A DNA stretch of 64,000 nt, from contig CAWJOG010000022.1 in assembly GCA_963844435.1 (NCBI GenBank), positions 124,001-188,000 of the forward strand, written 5' to 3'. Shown here piece after piece: positions 1 to 14,571 of this stretch (the first letter of the stretch is position 1; each line of letters starts with the position of its first letter). Below the pieces are notes generated by a model. That model did not search any database and had not been told where the DNA came from. It saw only the letters and a list, made by a program, of their open reading frames with translations. Position numbers and translations under genes: made by a program. Source of the DNA: JBDSLU01 sp963844435. GTDB taxonomy: Bacteria > Acidobacteriota > Vicinamibacteria > Vicinamibacterales > Vicinamibacteraceae.

Positions 1-1358
<1,358 letters not shown>

Positions 1359-1367
1359 AATCGTTCT

Positions 1368-2388
1368 CTAGTGGCCGGCGGGCTGCGGCGTGGCGCCCGG
1401 TGCGGGAGCCGCGCCCGTGGCACCGCCGGCGTCTGGGGCCGTCGCGGGAGGGCCGGTCGTGGCGGCGAGCGACTTCATGTAGGCGGTGAGCTGGGCGATC
1501 TGCTCCTCGCTGAGGACACCCTGGAAGGTCGGCATCAGCGGCTGGAAGCCGGCCACCATCTTGGCGGTCGGGGTCAGGATCGACTCGCGGATGTAGGCCT
1601 CGTCGACGGTGACCTTTTCGCCGCTGGCCAGCGTGACCTGCGCCCCGAAGAGGCCGCGCAGCGACGGGCCGCGGCCCCGGCCCGCATCCTGGTGGCAGGT
1701 GGCGCAGCCGAAGTCGGTGAAGAGCTTGGCGCCCATTTCGGCCATGCGAGCCGGTGGGCTTGCCGCCGGCGAGCCAGGTCTGGAACGCGCCCGGCTCCAT
1801 CGCGGTCACCTTGCCGATCATCCGCGAGTGGCTCATGCCGCAGTACTCGGCGCAGAACAGCTGGTACTCGCCGGGCTTCGAGGCTTCGAACCACATCGTG
1901 GTCGTGCGGCCGGGCACCGCGTCCATCTTCATGCGGAAGGCCGGCACCCAGTAGGCGTGCAGGACGTCCTCGGAACCGATGATCAGCTTGACCGGCTGGC
2001 CGACGGGCACGTGCAGCTCGTTGATCTCGCGCTGGCCGCTGACGTGCTGCGCCTTCCACATCCAGCGCTTGCCGACGACGTAGATCTCCATCGCGTTCGA
2101 CGGCGGCGTCGTGATCTGGAAGTAGAGCGAGGCGCCCCACACGAACATGACCATGGCGATGACGAGCGGGATGAACGTCCAGGTCAGCTCGAGGACGAGC
2201 GAGCCATGGATCGGCGCCCCGACCTCGTCCGCGGTGCGGCGCCGGAAGCGGACCGCGAAGACCACTATCAACGTCGCGATGAGCACGGAGAAGAAGGCCG
2301 TGACCGCGATGAAGAACAGGTACAGCGCGTCCACGCTCGCGGCGTGCGTCGAGCCCTGCGGCGGGAAGAACGGCAGATATGACAGCAT
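1368..2388 (-). CDS. coxB: Cytochrome c oxidase subunit II with fused cytochrome c domain (caa3 type), frameshifted
   Basis: Receives electrons and passes them to subunit I through CuA. Two N-terminal membrane helices (about residues 22-46 and 70-90) precede the cupredoxin domain. CuA ligands are visible: H144, C179, C183, H187 and M190 (CAEYCGMSHSRM). A C-terminal class I cytochrome c domain carries CATCH followed by a proline/alanine-rich tail, which makes this a caa3-type subunit. The two domains lie in different frames, with a break near 1745 between PTGS and MAEMGAKLF. Removing one C there restores a single protein of about 340 residues. Both domains are intact, so I favour a sequence error over a split gene. 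Confidence 0.93.
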
Positions 2389-2445
2389 AGCGGTGCGAAC
2401 CTGGTCAGCGCCGTTCGAGCGTCGGCGAGACGTCCTTCTCCTTCT

Positions 2446-3284
2446 TCATGCCGCTGCGGTGGCGCGCTCTCGGCGCCACATGACCGTCCAGAACGCCAGC
2501 ATGCCGACGATGAAAGCGATGCCTCCCGCCTGCACCAGGCGCATCGTCAGGAGGCCGTATGTGCCCGTGGTGGGGTCGTAGTTGTAGCACCACGTGATCA
2601 CCTTGCGCTCGAACGTCGATCCGACGTGGCCCTCCGACGCTTCGATCAGCGCGAAGCGGAGGTCGCGCGCCGAGTAGTCGATGCCGAGGAAGTACTTCGA
2701 GATGCGGCCGTCCGGCGTCAGCACGGCGATCATCGCCGGGTGCGCGTACTGATCGATGGCCGGGTCGTACTGGTACTTGAAGCCGAGCGTGTCGAGCAGC
2801 GGGGCAATCGACGTCTGGTCGCCGGTCAGGAAGTGGAACCCCGACTCGGTGCCCGGCCGCTTGTACTTCGCCATGTAGGCGGCCTTCTTGTCGCGCGCCA
2901 GGCCGTGCGGCTCCTTCGGATCGAAGCTCATCGCGACGACCGTGAAGTCCTTGCCCGGATCGAGCGAGATCGACGCCGAGCGCCGTGAACAGGCTGTTCA
3001 GCACCTGCGTGCACAGCATCGGGCACTCGTAGTAGACCGGCGCGAAGATCACCGGCCGGCCCTCGCGAAGTCAGGTCGCGCACCTTCACGGTCCGTCCGG
3101 TCTCGTCGCGGAACGCGAGATCGAGCGGCAGCTGCGCGTTCAGGTGCCCCTCGATGTCGACGTTCTTCAGGATCGTCGGCGCTTCGTTCGACGGCAGGCT
3201 GCGGTCGACGCGCATGGATCCCTGCGCCGCCGCCATCGGGGCGGAAGTCAGGAGCGCGGCGATCGTCAGCGCGGCAATTCGCAT
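2446..3284 (-). CDS. SCO1/SenC copper chaperone, two frameshifts
   Basis: Thioredoxin-fold copper metallochaperone that assembles the CuA site of coxB. The N-terminus MRIAALTIAALL is a signal peptide ending at AAAQG. The copper motif CPMLC (CxxxC) follows YYE, and a later His in QYAHPAM fits the third ligand. A C-terminal helix (about AGGIAFIVGMLAFW, then RRER) anchors it in the membrane. The gene crosses three frames: breaks near 3068 (before EGRPVIFAP) and near 2977 (before SLDPGKDFT). Joined, the product is about 279 residues, normal for the family plus an anchor. It stands between the 208-residue act-linked protein and coxB, the usual place for SCO in ACIII-oxidase operons. Confidence 0.9.
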
Positions 3285-3289
3285 CGGTC

Positions 3290-3916
3290 CTAGTGCTTCG
3301 GCGGGGCCACCGGCTGGGGCGTGTCGTGCCCGGACGGGGCCGGCGTGTGCGGCAGCGCCGGCGCGGCCGGCGCGGCGGCAGTGTCCATCATTGCGGCGCC
3401 CGGGAACGCCCACGAGTGAGCCTCGGGCGCCTTGGCCTTCTGATCGGCGAAGGCGTCGGCGCGGGTGACGATCAGCCGCATGGCGGCGTTGATCGGAATC
3501 CGCACGGTGCCGGCGCCCTGATCGACCCAGTCCAGGCCGCCGAGCTTGGCGGCCTGCGCGGTCCGGTAGGAGGCAAGGTCGTTGTCAGGCACGCTCTGCA
3601 GGCGCGGCGTCGCGGGCAGGCGCTGCCCGAAGTCCTCCGCGGCCATCGCCGGCTTGCCGGGATCGCCCTGCTTCGCCTGCGACAGGAAGAAGCCCCAGGC
3701 GCCCCACATCAGCACCATGACCAGGCCGACGAAGACGGTCGCGATCACCGCCGCGCGCGTCAACCCGCCGAGCGGGATGTCGGTGACTTCGTGATGCACC
3801 GCGGCCGACGCCGCGCGCACGCCGTGCCCGTGCACCTCGCCGCCCGGATGGACGTGCGTCTCGGACGGCTGGCCGGACGAATCCCCGATCGGTCCCGGTT
3901 GATTAGTGTGCGCCAT
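3290..3916 (-). CDS. Membrane-anchored 208-residue protein in the ACIII operon, function unknown
   Basis: Starts at ATG 3916, overlapping the end of actF, and stops 5 bases before sco begins. The N-terminal 50 residues are His/Gly-rich and hydrophilic (HVHPGGEVHGHGV). One helix follows (about residues 54-75, AAVIATVFVGLVMVLMWGAWGFF). A soluble domain contains a TVRIPINAAMRLIV segment and a His/Pro/Ala-rich tail. No CxxCH, Fe-S or copper motif is present. Position suggests an ACIII accessory subunit or an oxidase-assembly factor. I do not recognise the family with confidence, and ActG is only a positional guess. Dense overlap with its neighbours argues that it is translated with them. Confidence 0.8.
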   Translation of the reverse strand: MAHTNQPGPIGDSSGQPSETHVHPGGEVHGHGVRAASAAVHHEVTDIPLGGLTRAAVIATVFVGLVMVLMWGAWGFFLSQAKQGDPGKPAMAAEDFGQRLPATPRLQSVPDNDLASYRTAQAAKLGGLDWVDQGAGTVRIPINAAMRLIVTRADAFADQKAKAPEAHSWAFPGAAMMDTAAAPAAPALPHTPAPSGHDTPQPVAPPKH

Positions 3917-5097
3917 GGCTCGAGAGCGCCTCTGGAAGATACGGATCGCCGATCGGCAGCACCGGCGAGGACTTGTACTGCGCCGCGAAGAGCGGCGACC
4001 CAGATGCCGCCGAGGCCGACGACCGTCGCCAGGTTGGTCCAGTGGGGCATCGGCGTCGCGTGGTTCAGCGCCGGCATCACGTTCCAGTAGAAGTCGACGT
4101 AGCGCATCACCAGGACCAGGCCGCCGACGATGGCGACGCGGCCGACGGTCCGCTTCAGGTCGCGCGACAGCAGCAGGAAGAACGGCAGGAAGAACTGACC
4201 GACCAGCAGCAGGACGCTGAACCATTCCCAGCCGTTGCGCATCCGCGCCAGGTACCAGGGAATCTCCTCGGGCAGGTTCGCCGACCAGATGATCAGGAAC
4301 TGCGAGAACGAGAAGTAGGCCCACACCATGACGAAGGTGAGCAGGAACTTGCCGTAGTCGTGGATGTCGCTGGCGCGCACGATCCGCGACATCGGCAGCG
4401 TCTTCGACATCGACGCCATCAGCAGCAGGACGAAGCCGATCGCCGCCAGCGCCTGCTGGATCAGGAACAGCAGGCCGTAGATGGTCGAGAACCAGTGCGG
4501 GTCGAGCGACATCATCCAGTCGACGACGGCGAAGGTCGAGGCGACCGCGTAGAGCAGGATGCCGGGCCCGCTGAGCAGCCGGAACTTCCGCTCCGAGCCC
4601 GGCTCGTAGTTGGTGTCCTGGCTGCGCGACCAGCCGGACAGCGTGTAGGCGAGCCCGGTCCAGATGACGAAGTAGAGCGCGTAGCGCGCGATGAAGAACG
4701 GGATGTTCAGGTACGGCTGCTTCTGGAGCAGCATCGGATCCTTGGCGACGTGCGCGGCGTCGGTCCACTCGTAGATGTGGTGCATCCCGAGCAGGATCGG
4801 AATGCCGAGCAGCGCCATGAACGGCAGCGTCCGGGCCGAGGCCTCGAAGATGCGCCGGACCGGCATGCCCCAGCCGCCGCCCGACAGGTGGTGCACCATC
4901 ATCAGCCCGAGCGAGCCGAGCGGGAAGGCGATCCAGTAGATGAACGCCAGCAGGTACGACTCGGTCGCCGCCTTGGGATCGGCGAGATACCCGGCAATCG
5001 ACGCGGCCATGCCGACCAGGCCGATGCCCAGCGCCTTGTTCTGGAGCGCCGCGATGGACGGCGGCGCCTGGAAATCGGCGGCCTTGAGCTCAATCAT
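3903..5097 (-). CDS. actF: ACIII membrane subunit ActF (NrfD-like quinol:cytochrome c oxidoreductase), frameshifted near C-terminus
   Basis: Integral membrane quinol-binding subunit of alternative complex III, related to NrfD/PsrC and to ActC. About ten hydrophobic helices run from residue 24 to about 370, with an HHLSGGGW segment near residue 70 and a long DYGKFLLTFVMVWAYFSFSQ helix, both typical of the family. A single-base deletion near 3992 breaks the last 29 codons. In the other frame the protein continues LFAAQYKSSPVLPIGD and stops at TAA 3903-3905, inside the first codons of the next gene. Its ATG overlaps the end of actE by 8 bases. Full length is about 398 residues. Confidence 0.93.
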
Positions 5098-5764
5098 GCT
5101 TCGGGGCTCCTTCGGCGGCCGGCGCGTGGCCGGACGTCTCGCCGTTCGACGGCTCCGGCACCGGGCCGGTCTCGCCGCGATCCAGCCGCTCTTTCTCCTG
5201 CGGCGTCAGATCGCCGACGCTGGCGTGCTGGCTGAGCTGCAGGGCGCGGATGTAGGCGACGATCGCCCACCGATCCTTGGGCGACACCTGTGCCGCGTAG
5301 TCCGGCATCTGGCCGAAGCCGCGGGTCATCACGTCGAAGAAGTAGCCGGCGCGCTCGTTGCGCAGCCGCGGGTCGTGATACGAGGTCGGCTGCCGGTAGC
5401 CGCGCTTCACGATCATGCCGTCGCCGTCGCCGGCGACGCCGTGGCACGGCGAGCAGTAGATGTTGTAGCGCTCGCGGCCGCGCGCGACGACGGCGTCGGT
5501 CAGCGGCATCGGGATCTTCTCGACCGGCGCGCCGGCCTGCATGCCGGTGTAGAACACGTCGTCCTCGTTGAGGAAGCCGCGCGCGACGGTTCCCTCGATG
5601 ATCGTTCGCGCCGAGCGCTTGTCCGCGAAGATCTCGCTCTGCTGGAGCGGCTTGTAGCGCGGCGTGTCGTGCATGTCCTGGCGGCACGCGGCGGCGCCGG
5701 TCAGCGCCACCAGCATCGCCGCGGCCATGGACACGCGCGGGGTGCGATTACGGCTCGACGTCAT
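5090..5764 (-). CDS. actE: ACIII monoheme cytochrome c lipoprotein ActE
   Basis: 224 residues. The N-terminus has a short basic segment, a hydrophobic stretch and a lipobox-like LTGAAAC with C27 as the probable lipidated residue. The single heme motif is CSPCH (C104-H108), and a downstream FGQMPDY Met is the likely sixth ligand. In ACIII this subunit carries electrons from the pentaheme ActA/Fe-S module toward an acceptor. The C-terminal tail is charged and probably flexible. It overlaps actD upstream by 17 bases and actF downstream by 8, so translation is coupled. No frame problem is seen. Confidence 0.93.
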   Translation of the reverse strand: MTSSRNRTPRVSMAAAMLVALTGAAACRQDMHDTPRYKPLQQSEIFADKRSARTIIEGTVARGFLNEDDVFYTGMQAGAPVEKIPMPLTDAVVARGRERYNIYCSPCHGVAGDGDGMIVKRGYRQPTSYHDPRLRNERAGYFFDVMTRGFGQMPDYAAQVSPKDRWAIVAYIRALQLSQHASVGDLTPQEKERLDRGETGPVPEPSNGETSGHAPAAEGAPKHD

Positions 5765-6323
5765 ACACCCCTCTCGCCCCCAGCCCGCTGAGCAGTTCGC
5801 GCGTGCGCGTCGTGTCGAACTTCGGATCCTCGGCTTCGACGCAGAGGAACAGGCCGTCCGTCGAGCCGCGCTCCCGGAAACGCTTCACGTTGAACACCGG
5901 GTGGTACGGCTGCGGGAAACCGCACAGCGCCAGCGTGCCGATCACCGCCGTGAGCGCCGCGAACAGGATGGTCGTCTCGAAGGCCGGCACGATGAACGAC
6001 GGCAGGCTGACCAGGGGCCGGCCGCCGATGTTCAGCGGATAGCCGGTGAGGTAGACCCCGCCGATGTTCAGGTTCGTCCCCATCAGGTTGACGTGGAGCT
6101 GGAGCCCGAGACCGGCCACGCAGCCGAACAGGCCGCCGGCCAGGATCATCTTCTGGATGCGGCGGTCGTGATAGCCCATCACCTCGGCCAGGCCCTCGAT
6201 CGGCATCGGGCTGAGAGCGTCGATCCTCGTGTAGCCCTCGCGATGCACCGCGCCCGCGGCGTGGACCAGCGCATCCGCCGTCGCGAACTCGGCCAAGAGG
6301 CCGTAGGTTTCCGTGTCAGCCAT
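5748..6323 (-). CDS. actD: ACIII subunit ActD (DUF3341 family)
   Basis: 191 residues. A soluble N-terminal domain opens TETYGLLAEF and contains YTRIDALSPMPIEG, the classic DUF3341 opening. Two membrane helices follow (about residues 60-80 and 112-134). The segment between them (GGRPLVSLPSFIVPAFE) matches the conserved ActD hairpin. A short cytoplasmic domain ends the protein (DGLFLCVEAED). ActD is a structural membrane subunit of alternative complex III with no cofactor. It starts 5 bases after actC ends and overlaps actE by 17 bases. The reading frame is uninterrupted. Confidence 0.93.
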   Translation of the reverse strand: MADTETYGLLAEFATADALVHAAGAVHREGYTRIDALSPMPIEGLAEVMGYHDRRIQKMILAGGLFGCVAGLGLQLHVNLMGTNLNIGGVYLTGYPLNIGGRPLVSLPSFIVPAFETTILFAALTAVIGTLALCGFPQPYHPVFNVKRFRERGSTDGLFLCVEAEDPKFDTTRTRELLSGLGARGVYDVEP

Positions 6324-6327
6324 GGAT

Positions 6328-7767
<1,440 letters not shown>

Positions 7768-7779
7768 CAATCCTCCGAA

Positions 7780-10849
<3,070 letters not shown>

Positions 10850-10891
10850 GGAAGGAAGTCCTGAGCCAGTCCTGGGCTTTGGGCGTTCGCG

Positions 10892-11542
10892 CTACCGATG
10901 GCACGTGGAACAGCTCGTGAGGCTCTTCACGTCGTATTTCTTCACGAGGTCGCGGCCGATCGTCAGCTGGTCGCCCGCCGGCGCGTAGCCCATCTGGTAG
11001 ACCGCCTCGCGGGGGCGCAGGAAGCGCTCCGGCTCGCGGTGGCAGGTGATGCACCACTCCATCTGGAGGCTGCTGGCCTGATACATGCCGGCCATCTGGT
11101 CGATGCGGCCGTGACAGGTTTCACAGCCGACGCCCTTCTTCACGTGGACCGAGTGGTTGAAATAGACGAAGTCGGGCAGGTCGTGCACGCGGTTCCAGAC
11201 CAGCGACTCGCCGGAGCGGAAGCTCTCGCGAACCGGCTCGAGGTAGCTGCTCGTGGTCCAGATCTGCGAGTGGCAGTTCATGCAGGTCTTGGTCGGGGGG
11301 ATGTTGGCGAACCGCGCCTGATCCACCGACGTATGACAGTAGCGGCAGTCGATGCCGAGGCCGCCGACGTGGTGGGCGTGGCTGAACTGAACCGGTTGGG
11401 CGACGTTGGCGTTGGCGCCGGTGACGAAGTCGGAGCGCAGCAGGAGCAGCCCCACCCATGCCACCAGCCCGGCGGCCAGCGCGCCGCCCACCAGGCTGAA
11501 GCGCGCAATCTGATTGGCGCTGCGGTTGAAGATCTGGCTCAT
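10892..11542 (-). CDS. actA: ACIII pentaheme cytochrome c subunit ActA
   Basis: 216 residues with one N-terminal membrane helix (about residues 13-36) and five CxxCH heme motifs: CRYCH (66-70), CMNCH (87-91), CETCH (140-144), CITCH (164-168) and CSTCH (211-215). The five-heme count and the FSHAHHVGGLGIDCRYCH opening identify ActA. The protein accepts electrons from the ActB Fe-S clusters. It is the first gene of the operon, followed after 42 bases by actB. The 224-base space upstream of it carries a Crp-type operator and is the only sizeable promoter region of the whole act-sco-cox unit. Confidence 0.95.
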   Translation of the reverse strand: MSQIFNRSANQIARFSLVGGALAAGLVAWVGLLLLRSDFVTGANANVAQPVQFSHAHHVGGLGIDCRYCHTSVDQARFANIPPTKTCMNCHSQIWTTSSYLEPVRESFRSGESLVWNRVHDLPDFVYFNHSVHVKKGVGCETCHGRIDQMAGMYQASSLQMEWCITCHREPERFLRPREAVYQMGYAPAGDQLTIGRDLVKKYDVKSLTSCSTCHR

Positions 11543-11733
11543 AGGTCGGGGTCGGTCAGATCGCCGGCGGACACGGCCGTTCTGCCCAAAGCGGGGTCGC
11601 CTGACATGGCTGGGCCAAGGGCCTGACAGACCCCGGCCACGGCCAGCGCGCCGTTGCCTCGGCTCGCTGTCGGCGTTGGTGGGAACGCACGGTCAAAACG
11701 CGGGGACAATATCACGAAGCCTTACATGTATTG

Positions 11734-11749
11734 TGTGAAAAGTTTCACA
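11734..11749. promoter_or_regulatory. Crp/Fnr-family operator upstream of the ACIII operon
   Basis: TGTGAAAAGTTTCACA is a perfect match to the Crp consensus TGTGA-N6-TCACA, with seven-base arms (TGTGAAA/TTTCACA). The symmetry extends outward as TATTGT and ACAATA with one extra base on one side. It lies in an AT-rich island within very GC-rich DNA, 192 bases upstream of the actA ATG. I could not settle a -35/-10 pair. The identity of the regulator is unknown from this window. Confidence 0.65.
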
Positions 11750-11766
11750 ACAATAGGACCTTCACA

Positions 11767-14571
11767 CTATTTCCAGGCCCCCGCCCAGCCGCTGACGAGC
11801 GCCTGATCCGGCCCGCCGAGCTCGCGATAGCGCGTCGCATAGCGCTCGAACCGCGCGCGATCCTGCGCCGGATCTTCGACAGCCAGCCCCGCGGCGCGCG
11901 CACCATGCAGGATGCGCAGCGCGGCGAACAGCAGGTCCGCCGAAGGCTGCTCCAGCGCGTCGAGCGCCGTCAGGGCCTCCGCGACCCGGCCGCGCGCCAG
12001 CTCGAGGACGGCGCGCCGCTGCCGCAGGCCGGCGTCAGTGGGCCAGCGCTTCTCGGCTTCGGCGGCGACGTCCTCGGCGCCGGCGGCGTCGCCGGCGCGC
12101 AGTCGCGCATCCACGATCAGCGCGAAGAGCCGCGGATCGTCGTCGATGCCGATGAGCGCGGTCTGCCACGCGCCGGCCGCATCCTGGTCGCGGCCGCCGA
12201 GCGCGTAGCACGCGCCGAGGAACACGGCCGCCGGGAGGAAATCCGCGTCGGCGCGCAGCGCGTCGCGGAACCGCTGTGCCGCCCGCTCGAGGTCGGCGCG
12301 GGCCAGCGCCCGGGCGGACGGATCCGCCGCTGGCCCCGGCAGCGCGGCCAGATCGGCCAGCCCCGACAGGAACGCCGCCGTCGCCGGGTCGCCTTTCGCG
12401 AGCGACGCTTCGGGCGCGGCGTGCTGTCCGGCGCGGGCGCGCGCGATGGCCTGCCGGGCGGCGTCCGAATGTGCGCGGGAGGACAGCACGTCGAGGGCGC
12501 GCGCCAGCAGCGGTGAAGCCAGCACGTCGTCGCGCGTGAAGCGCGGCACGAGGCCGGAGATGTCACCGACGAGCGCGCCGAGCGCCGCGGCCGACGTGGT
12601 GGCACCGCCGGCCGGCGCAGCGGACCCGCGGACGGCAAAGGCGCGCCGGCGATCGACGATCACGGTGGTGTCGCGCGTCAGCTCGCCCACGATCTCGAGA
12701 TCCCCGACCGGGAGCAGACCCTGGCGGACCACGGCCGTCGCCCGGACGCGGCCGCCTGCTGACTCGATCTCCGCAGGCACGGTCAGCACCGTCGCGCCGC
12801 CACCGGCGGGCGCGATGCGGAACCGGCCCGTTGCGGCGCCCTCGGCCACGGCCTCCCATTGCACGAAGATCGTGTCGGCGACATCGAGGGTGCCGGGAAT
12901 CAGCGTCACGGATCGATCGGGCTCGATACGGCCGATCAGGACGTCGCCGGCGCTGGCACCTCCCGTGCCCGTGGCCTTCAGGACGATCTCGCGCTCGACG
13001 AGGCCGACGCGGCCGCGGCTGTCGGTCGCCGCCACGCGCAGGGTGTAGGTGTCCGGGGCGAGGCCGTCGACCGCGCCCGAGAAGACGATGCGCGACGGCG
13101 CGGCGCCCGCCGGGCCGGGCGGCGCTTCGACTGGCGGCACCGGCCCGCGGACCACCGGCTGCTTCTTCCGGTCGAGCAGCAGGTAGCCGATGGTCAGCGC
13201 CGGCGGCCCCGCCTCAATGGGCGCACGGTCGGCGGCCGCGCCTTCGGCGGCGGCTGGCAGCGGCACCTCGCCGGCGATCAGCAGCGCCGCCGTGTCCCCG
13301 GGGAGACCGGCCAGGTAGCCGGCCGCGTCGAAGGCCAGCCGCTCGCCCTCTGGCGGCGTGCCGGCGAGCGCGCGCCCCAACCGCACGTCCGGCGTTGCCG
13401 CGGCGGTCGCGGCGCGCGGCGCCGGTGGGACGAAATACGGCCGCACCTTCACGCTCAAGCCGGCGCCCGTGACCGCCGCGGCGACTTTCGCGGCGACGTC
13501 CCGCGTCCCGTCCGCCCCCGGACGCACGTCCAGGCGGTACCGGACCGTCGCCGTCATCAGCCGATCGAAGGACTCCTGGCTGCCGCCGACGGCGCTGTGC
13601 GCCGTGCCGAGCGCCGAACCGGCCAGCTCGGTCAGCCGCCGCATCAGGCTGCGGCGCTCGCTGATGATGTTGGCCGGCACCAGCCGGCGCGAGTTCGGCG
13701 CGGCGACCGGCTCGACGAGCACCGCGTCGACGACGACGTCCGAGAGCGCGGCCCGGATCGCCAGCTCGTCGAACACTCCGGCGTCGAGCGCGATCGCGAA
13801 GCCGGCGCTGACCAGGACGATCGTCTTTGGCCCGGGCGTTTCCCGCAGCGAGGCCACGAGGTCCACCAGTCCGCGGTAGGCCTCGGCACCGGAGGCGTGG
13901 ACGCGCTGCGTCATCACCTCGACGTTCTTGACGATGGCCTGGATGCAGGTGCGGCGCGGGCTCGGCCCGCCCTTGCTGGCCGGCACCACCGGCGAGCCCT
14001 CGGCCGGCCGCAACGCTTCGGGCATCCGGCAGTCGCGGTCGGCAACCTGGGTCAGCGCGAAGGTGTCACTCTCCGAGATCGCCAGCGCCTCGCCGACGCC
14101 CATGTTGAAGTTGCCGAAGTCGTTCGGCCGCCGCCCGGTGATGCCAGCCAGCGCCTTGTCGATCGCCGCGGCGTCGTCGGTCGGCTGGAGCGCCGGCCGC
14201 GCCTGCGGCAGCAGCACGACGCCGATCTGATCGCCCGGCGCCAGCCGGTCGGCGATCGCCGACGCCGCCGTGCGCAGGGACGCTTCGGCGCCGCGGAAGA
14301 CGCTCGTCTCGTCGATCGCGACGTAGAGCGTCCGGCCGGCGCCCGGCGCCACCGCAGGCTCGGCGGCAATCACCTCACGCGGCGTCCCGTTGACCGAGAT
14401 CGTGAACGCCTTGGCGTCGAGGACGGGCACCGCCGCGCCGCGCGACGAGACGGCGACGTCGATGCGGACGGCGGGCGGCGCGTCCTGCGCGGCGACGATC
14501 GCCGGCGACGCGATGACCGCACCCGTCAACGCCAAGACGACCCGGAGCTGACCCCGCGTGTGCGTAATCAT
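11767..14571 (-). CDS. Exported VWFA-related protein with C-terminal TPR-like region
   Basis: 934 residues, uninterrupted. A signal peptide (LRVVLALTGAVIASPAIVAAQ) ends near residue 28. The first domain has the layout of the Acidobacteria-expanded VWFA family: a short N-terminal barrel (FTISVNGTPREV), then RTLYVAIDETSV and PKTIVLVSAGFAI strands. The first MIDAS motif is degenerate (D-x-T rather than DxSxS), so metal binding is doubtful. The middle has beta-sandwich-like segments. The last 250 residues are Ala-rich helical repeats with TPR-like spacing (AAVFLGACYALGGRDQDAAGAWQTAL). It overlaps the upstream VWFA gene by 4 bases. Role unknown; surface or periplasmic binding is likely. Confidence 0.82.
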   Translation of the reverse strand: MITHTRGQLRVVLALTGAVIASPAIVAAQDAPPAVRIDVAVSSRGAAVPVLDAKAFTISVNGTPREVIAAEPAVAPGAGRTLYVAIDETSVFRGAEASLRTAASAIADRLAPGDQIGVVLLPQARPALQPTDDAAAIDKALAGITGRRPNDFGNFNMGVGEALAISESDTFALTQVADRDCRMPEALRPAEGSPVVPASKGGPSPRRTCIQAIVKNVEVMTQRVHASGAEAYRGLVDLVASLRETPGPKTIVLVSAGFAIALDAGVFDELAIRAALSDVVVDAVLVEPVAAPNSRRLVPANIISERRSLMRRLTELAGSALGTAHSAVGGSQESFDRLMTATVRYRLDVRPGADGTRDVAAKVAAAVTGAGLSVKVRPYFVPPAPRAATAAATPDVRLGRALAGTPPEGERLAFDAAGYLAGLPGDTAALLIAGEVPLPAAAEGAAADRAPIEAGPPALTIGYLLLDRKKQPVVRGPVPPVEAPPGPAGAAPSRIVFSGAVDGLAPDTYTLRVAATDSRGRVGLVEREIVLKATGTGGASAGDVLIGRIEPDRSVTLIPGTLDVADTIFVQWEAVAEGAATGRFRIAPAGGGATVLTVPAEIESAGGRVRATAVVRQGLLPVGDLEIVGELTRDTTVIVDRRRAFAVRGSAAPAGGATTSAAALGALVGDISGLVPRFTRDDVLASPLLARALDVLSSRAHSDAARQAIARARAGQHAAPEASLAKGDPATAAFLSGLADLAALPGPAADPSARALARADLERAAQRFRDALRADADFLPAAVFLGACYALGGRDQDAAGAWQTALIGIDDDPRLFALIVDARLRAGDAAGAEDVAAEAEKRWPTDAGLRQRRAVLELARGRVAEALTALDALEQPSADLLFAALRILHGARAAGLAVEDPAQDRARFERYATRYRELGGPDQALVSGWAGAWK

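Noticed and set aside
1700..1800. Programmed frameshift between the CuA and cytochrome c domains of coxB
   Set aside because: No slippery heptamer is seen, and similar one-base breaks occur across the window in genes with no such history.
11543..11733. tRNA or small RNA gene upstream of actA
   Set aside because: I found no cloverleaf arms or anticodon-loop pattern; the GC-rich repeats there pair only weakly.
11700..11740. Defined -35/-10 promoter for actA
   Set aside because: The best hexamers have spacings of 20 bases or poor matches. I could not support one.
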